Assembly: GCA_020440745.1 (NCBI GenBank) | Contig: JAGRNM010000069.1 | Span: 1-6,898 of the forward strand | Source of the DNA: Deltaproteobacteria bacterium | GTDB taxonomy: Bacteria > UBA10199 > DSSB01 | Direction of reading: 5' to 3' | Length of the DNA stretch: 6,898 bases | Shown here: positions 5,350 to 6,898 of the stretch, one piece after another | Layout of the letters: the number at the start of each line of letters is the position of its first letter | Numbering within the stretch: the stretch's first letter is position 1 | Notes under the pieces: model-generated | Told to the model about the DNA's origin: nothing | What the model saw: only the letters and a program-made list of their open reading frames with translations | Database searches by the model: none | Program-made: the position numbers and the translations under genes

Positions 5350-5676
5350 ATGGCTCGTGACTCTAAAGTAACCCCCATTACCCGTAACGAACCCCGAACT
5401 TTCTACGCCACCCGCGCTTCCCATGCGGTTAGTGGAGAGCTTTGGGACCTTTGGACAGTTTCCGAGGGTCGCCGGGTTGGCACTTTAATGGTGATTGACG
5501 ATGGTGAGGTCATTTATGGTATGGCTTGTGTGCGGCCAGACACCAATCAGGAGGAACTCATGGATTTAATGGATTCTCTTTATCCTCCCCATTGTACCGA
5601 GGCTATCCGTCAGGAGCTAATGATTAGTCATTATCAAGAAGAGCCTAAGGTCTATCATTTGAGTTTTGAAGAATAA
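5350..5676 (+). CDS. Small soluble protein of unknown function (108 residues)
   Basis: I do not recognise this protein. The N-terminal 25 residues are polar and basic (TRNEPRTFYATRASH). The middle (about 29-62) looks like a compact beta-sheet: ELWDLWTVSEGRRVGTLMVI, then DDGEVIYGMACVRP. The second half is helical and acidic (QEELMDLMDSL, 67-77; TEAIRQELMISHY, 83-95) and ends in a strand, KVYHLSFEE. Cysteines are at 60 and 82, with no recognisable metal motif, and there is no signal peptide or membrane segment. ATG 5350 has AAAGGA seven bases upstream. The coding sequence is noticeably richer in C-ending codons at its 5' end than its neighbours. It has its own candidate promoter and a good intrinsic terminator, so it looks like a monocistronic housekeeping-type gene (inference). 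Confidence 0.72.
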   Translation: MARDSKVTPITRNEPRTFYATRASHAVSGELWDLWTVSEGRRVGTLMVIDDGEVIYGMACVRPDTNQEELMDLMDSLYPPHCTEAIRQELMISHYQEEPKVYHLSFEE

Positions 5677-5810
5677 AAAAACTTAGAAGCCATTTGACGA
5701 ATCTTTAATAATGTTACAGGCTGATCCAGCTCCTTTAGAGAAAAAGGGGGATCGTTTTTATTTTTAATCTTAATTAAGGAAATAAAAAATTATTTAGAAA
5801 GGACAAGATC
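5677..5810 (+). other. Intergenic region between the 108-residue gene and the peroxiredoxin
   Basis: This 134-bp AT-rich gap holds an intrinsic terminator (5723-5765) and then the peroxiredoxin leader with AAAGGA (5798-5803) seven bases before the ATG. A TTGACG at 5694-5699 has no convincing -10 at proper spacing. No clear promoter for the peroxiredoxin could be assigned, and no OxyR- or PerR-type operator was recognised. Confidence 0.5.
5723..5765 (+). terminator. Rho-independent terminator after the 108-residue gene
   Basis: GATCC (5723-5727) pairs with GGATC (5749-5753). Inside that, CCTTT (5732-5736) pairs with AAAGG, closing a small A-rich loop, with an AGCT bulge. The stem is followed by TTTTTATTTTT (5755-5765). 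The T-tract directly after a stem of about 10 bp is a standard intrinsic terminator and fits the gap between the two genes. Confidence 0.7.
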
Positions 5811-6398
5811 ATGATTCAAGTTCAACAAAAAGCTCCTGATTTTACCGCAACCGCCGTGATGCCGGATCATAGTTTTAAACAAGTTTCTTTAAGTGATTAT
5901 AAGGGTAAAAAAGTGGTGCTTTTCTTTTACCCTTTGGATTTTACCTTTGTTTGTCCTACAGAGATTATTGAATTTAGTAAAAATATGGCTGAGTTTGAAA
6001 AACGAGGAGTGCAAGTCTTAGGTTGTTCTATTGACAGTCAGTTTAGCCATCTAGCTTGGAGAAAAACTCCTCGTAAGGAAGGTGGTTTGGGTGAGATTAA
6101 GTATCCTTTGATTGCGGATACCACTAAAGATATTTCCCGTAGTTATGGTGTGCTTTTAGAAAATGCCGGTATTGCGCTACGTGGATTATTTTTAATTGAT
6201 GAAGAAGGTATCTTACGTCACCAAGTGGTCAATGACTTGCCTTTAGGTCGCAGTGTGGAAGAAGCCATCCGTGTGGTGGATGCTTTAAACTTTTTTCAAA
6301 AACACGGTGAGGTTTGTCCTGCTAACTGGAAGCCCGGTGCTGATACTATTAAACCAGATCCCGAGGCCTCAAAGGAGTTTTTCTCTAAACAAGATTAG
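5811..6398 (+). CDS. Typical 2-Cys peroxiredoxin (AhpC/Prx1 class)
   Basis: Thiol peroxidase that reduces H2O2 and organic peroxides in the cytoplasm and is recycled by a thioredoxin- or AhpF-type reductase, which is not in the window. The 195-residue product is full length. The active site is PLDFTFVCPTE (41-51), with Pro41, Thr45 and peroxidatic Cys48 forming PxxxTxxC, and Arg124 as the partner. The resolving Cys169 lies in EVCPANWKPG. GGLG (91-94) and the tail KPDPEASKEFFSKQD resemble eukaryotic PrxI, where GGLG and YF motifs favour over-oxidation; here YF is FF. ATG 5811 has AAAGGA (5798-5803) seven bases upstream. It follows a terminator, so it has its own promoter, not located with confidence. 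A hairpin 22 bp after its stop is its probable terminator. I leave the symbol blank because ahpC and prx names are used inconsistently for this class. Confidence 0.95.
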   Translation: MIQVQQKAPDFTATAVMPDHSFKQVSLSDYKGKKVVLFFYPLDFTFVCPTEIIEFSKNMAEFEKRGVQVLGCSIDSQFSHLAWRKTPRKEGGLGEIKYPLIADTTKDISRSYGVLLENAGIALRGLFLIDEEGILRHQVVNDLPLGRSVEEAIRVVDALNFFQKHGEVCPANWKPGADTIKPDPEASKEFFSKQD

Positions 6399-6409
6399 TT
6401 TATTTTAGC

Positions 6410-6658
6410 ATGAGTTTTGAAAGCATTGACAGTTTTGCTGTCAATGCTTATTTTCTTTTGGTGGATTTAGAGAAGAGCCCAAAAGTCAAAGTGCTTGGGA
6501 GGCGTGTGCCCTCTGCCGGTGGACTCAAAGCCGCCAATGCTTTATTTAAACTTGTATTGAAGCTAAGGGGTTCCAAGCCCTTTTTTCCAAGAGGTGTTTA
6601 TCGTTTTAAAAGCTATGAGGAAAAAGAGCGATGGGAACATCTGATGAGAGCCCGTTAG
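6410..6658 (+). CDS. Small protein paired with a nucleotidyltransferase; start uncertain
   Basis: The 82-residue product shows a basic middle (VKVLGRRVPSAGGLKAANAL, 26-45), a helix FKLVLKLRGSKPFF (46-59), and a C-terminal PRGVYRFKSYEEKERWEHLM (60-79). I recall this GVYRF-x-S/T-x-EE-A/K-x-x-W ending from small proteins encoded just before DUF6036/AbiEii-like nucleotidyltransferases, which is what follows here with a 28-base overlap. The pair looks like a toxin-antitoxin-type or regulatory module (inference). The ATG at 6410 lacks an SD and is 11 bp after the peroxiredoxin stop. A perfect terminator-like hairpin covers codons 5-14. If the start is really downstream, TTG 6458 or GTG 6461 are candidates, though neither has a good SD. 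The C-terminal two thirds is the best-supported part. Confidence 0.6.
   Translation: MSFESIDSFAVNAYFLLVDLEKSPKVKVLGRRVPSAGGLKAANALFKLVLKLRGSKPFFPRGVYRFKSYEEKERWEHLMRAR
6421..6459 (+). terminator. Perfect hairpin with T-rich tail, probable peroxiredoxin terminator
   Basis: AAGCATTGACAG (6421-6432) and CTGTCAATGCTT (6438-6449) are perfect 12-bp complements around a TTTTG loop, followed by ATTTTCTTTTG. This is a strong intrinsic terminator shape, 22 bp after the peroxiredoxin stop. It overlaps codons 5-14 of the small ORF starting at 6410, so it may instead act as an attenuator or an operator. Confidence 0.72.
6426..6454 (+). promoter_or_regulatory. Possible promoter embedded in the hairpin, for the nucleotidyltransferase module
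   Basis: A consensus -35 TTGACA (6426-6431) is followed after exactly 17 bp by TATTTT (6449-6454, four of six -10 positions). Transcription would start near 6461. If it is used, translation of the small protein cannot begin at 6410 on this transcript. It may be coincidence, because the -35 is part of the inverted repeat. Confidence 0.35.
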
Positions 6659-6898
6659 AGTCTCGCCCTCCTACTTTAGAAGATTTGGTCGAATTATGTC
6701 GGCAGCTCAATGATAAAGGGGTGCATTATATTGTGGTAGGAGGCATGGCGGTTATCCAGCATGGTTTTGTCAGGGCTACCGAGGATATAGATCTTTTACT
6801 GGAAGCTACTCCTGAAAATGAGAAAAAATTAAAAGAGGCTCTTTTATACCTTCCAGACCAAGCCATTAAAGAAGTAGAGATTGGAGATTTGGCAAAAT
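6631..6898 (+). CDS. Nucleotidyltransferase-fold protein, DUF6036/AbiEii-like (cut by window edge)
   Basis: The visible 89 residues carry the N-terminal half of a Pol-beta-type nucleotidyltransferase domain. The motif GGMAVIQHGFVRATEDIDL (37-55) gives the GG (37-38) of the catalytic loop and the DxD pair Asp52 and Asp54, preceded by YIVV (33-36). After it comes the helix ATPENEKKLKEALLYLPDQA. This arrangement, including the R-x-T-x-DIDL run, is that of DUF6036/AbiEii-like proteins, which transfer nucleotides to RNA or protein targets in the better-known relatives; activity here is unproven. ATG 6631 lies ten bases after GAGG (6617-6620), inside the preceding gene (28-base overlap), so translation is likely coupled. 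The third catalytic acidic residue and the C-terminal domain are beyond the window. Confidence 0.82.
   Translation, partial: MGTSDESPLESRPPTLEDLVELCRQLNDKGVHYIVVGGMAVIQHGFVRATEDIDLLLEATPENEKKLKEALLYLPDQAIKEVEIGDLAK

Noticed and set aside
5660..5790. Minus-strand open stretch (about 44 codons) reading NDPPFSLKELDQPVTLLKIR and on to a stop at about 5660
   Set aside because: Protein-like in composition, but it has no usable start codon or SD and is bounded by a stop at about 5789. It runs antisense through the terminator. It could be a gene remnant, but this is not supportable.
1..6898. CRISPR array, tRNA, rRNA, insertion sequence, integrase or attachment site
   Set aside because: No regularly spaced repeats, cloverleaf-like runs, transposase motifs or flanking direct repeats were seen on reading both strands.

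Overview
The window looks like a gene-dense, low-GC chromosomal segment from a Gram-negative bacterium. Genes are short, gaps are small, two convergent pairs share stop-codon bases, Shine-Dalgarno (SD) motifs are of the AGGAGG type, and there are signal peptides. The ribosomal proteins and the CPxxC Rossmann protein recall deltaproteobacteria-like lineages, but this placement is from memory and is tentative. No CRISPR, rRNA, tRNA or insertion sequence was seen.

Left edge (1-727): the minus-strand rplM-rpsI pair (L13, and S9 cut by the window edge), driven by a good sigma70-type promoter. Divergent from it is a degenerate FAD-linked-oxidase-like gene with a TTG start. It is preceded by a possible 22-codon leader ORF whose stop lies one base before that start.

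Middle (728-5272): two exported proteins of unknown function on the minus strand (one with six cysteines) are converged on by the FAD-like gene and divergent from a four-gene plus-strand cluster. The cluster holds three small unrecognised proteins, two of them with Ser/Pro/Lys-rich disordered N-termini. It ends with a Rossmann-type protein carrying a CPxxCxEPxxxCP cluster whose start codon overlaps the preceding stop. That gene converges on a four-TM DUF4149-like membrane protein.

Right edge (5273-6898): an unrecognised 108-residue gene with its own candidate promoter and a clear intrinsic terminator. Next is a typical 2-Cys peroxiredoxin with eukaryote-like GGLG and C-terminal features. Last is a two-gene module of a small protein plus a nucleotidyltransferase, cut by the window edge. 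A perfect 12-bp hairpin with a T-rich tail lies inside the first codons of the small protein and also contains TTGACA-N17-TATTTT. Terminator, gene start and possible promoter therefore overlap there.

The most interesting items are this overlap, the nucleotidyltransferase pair, the orphan four-gene cluster, and the FAD-like protein that has lost its glycine loop. No complete new defence or mobile system can be demonstrated from the sequence alone.
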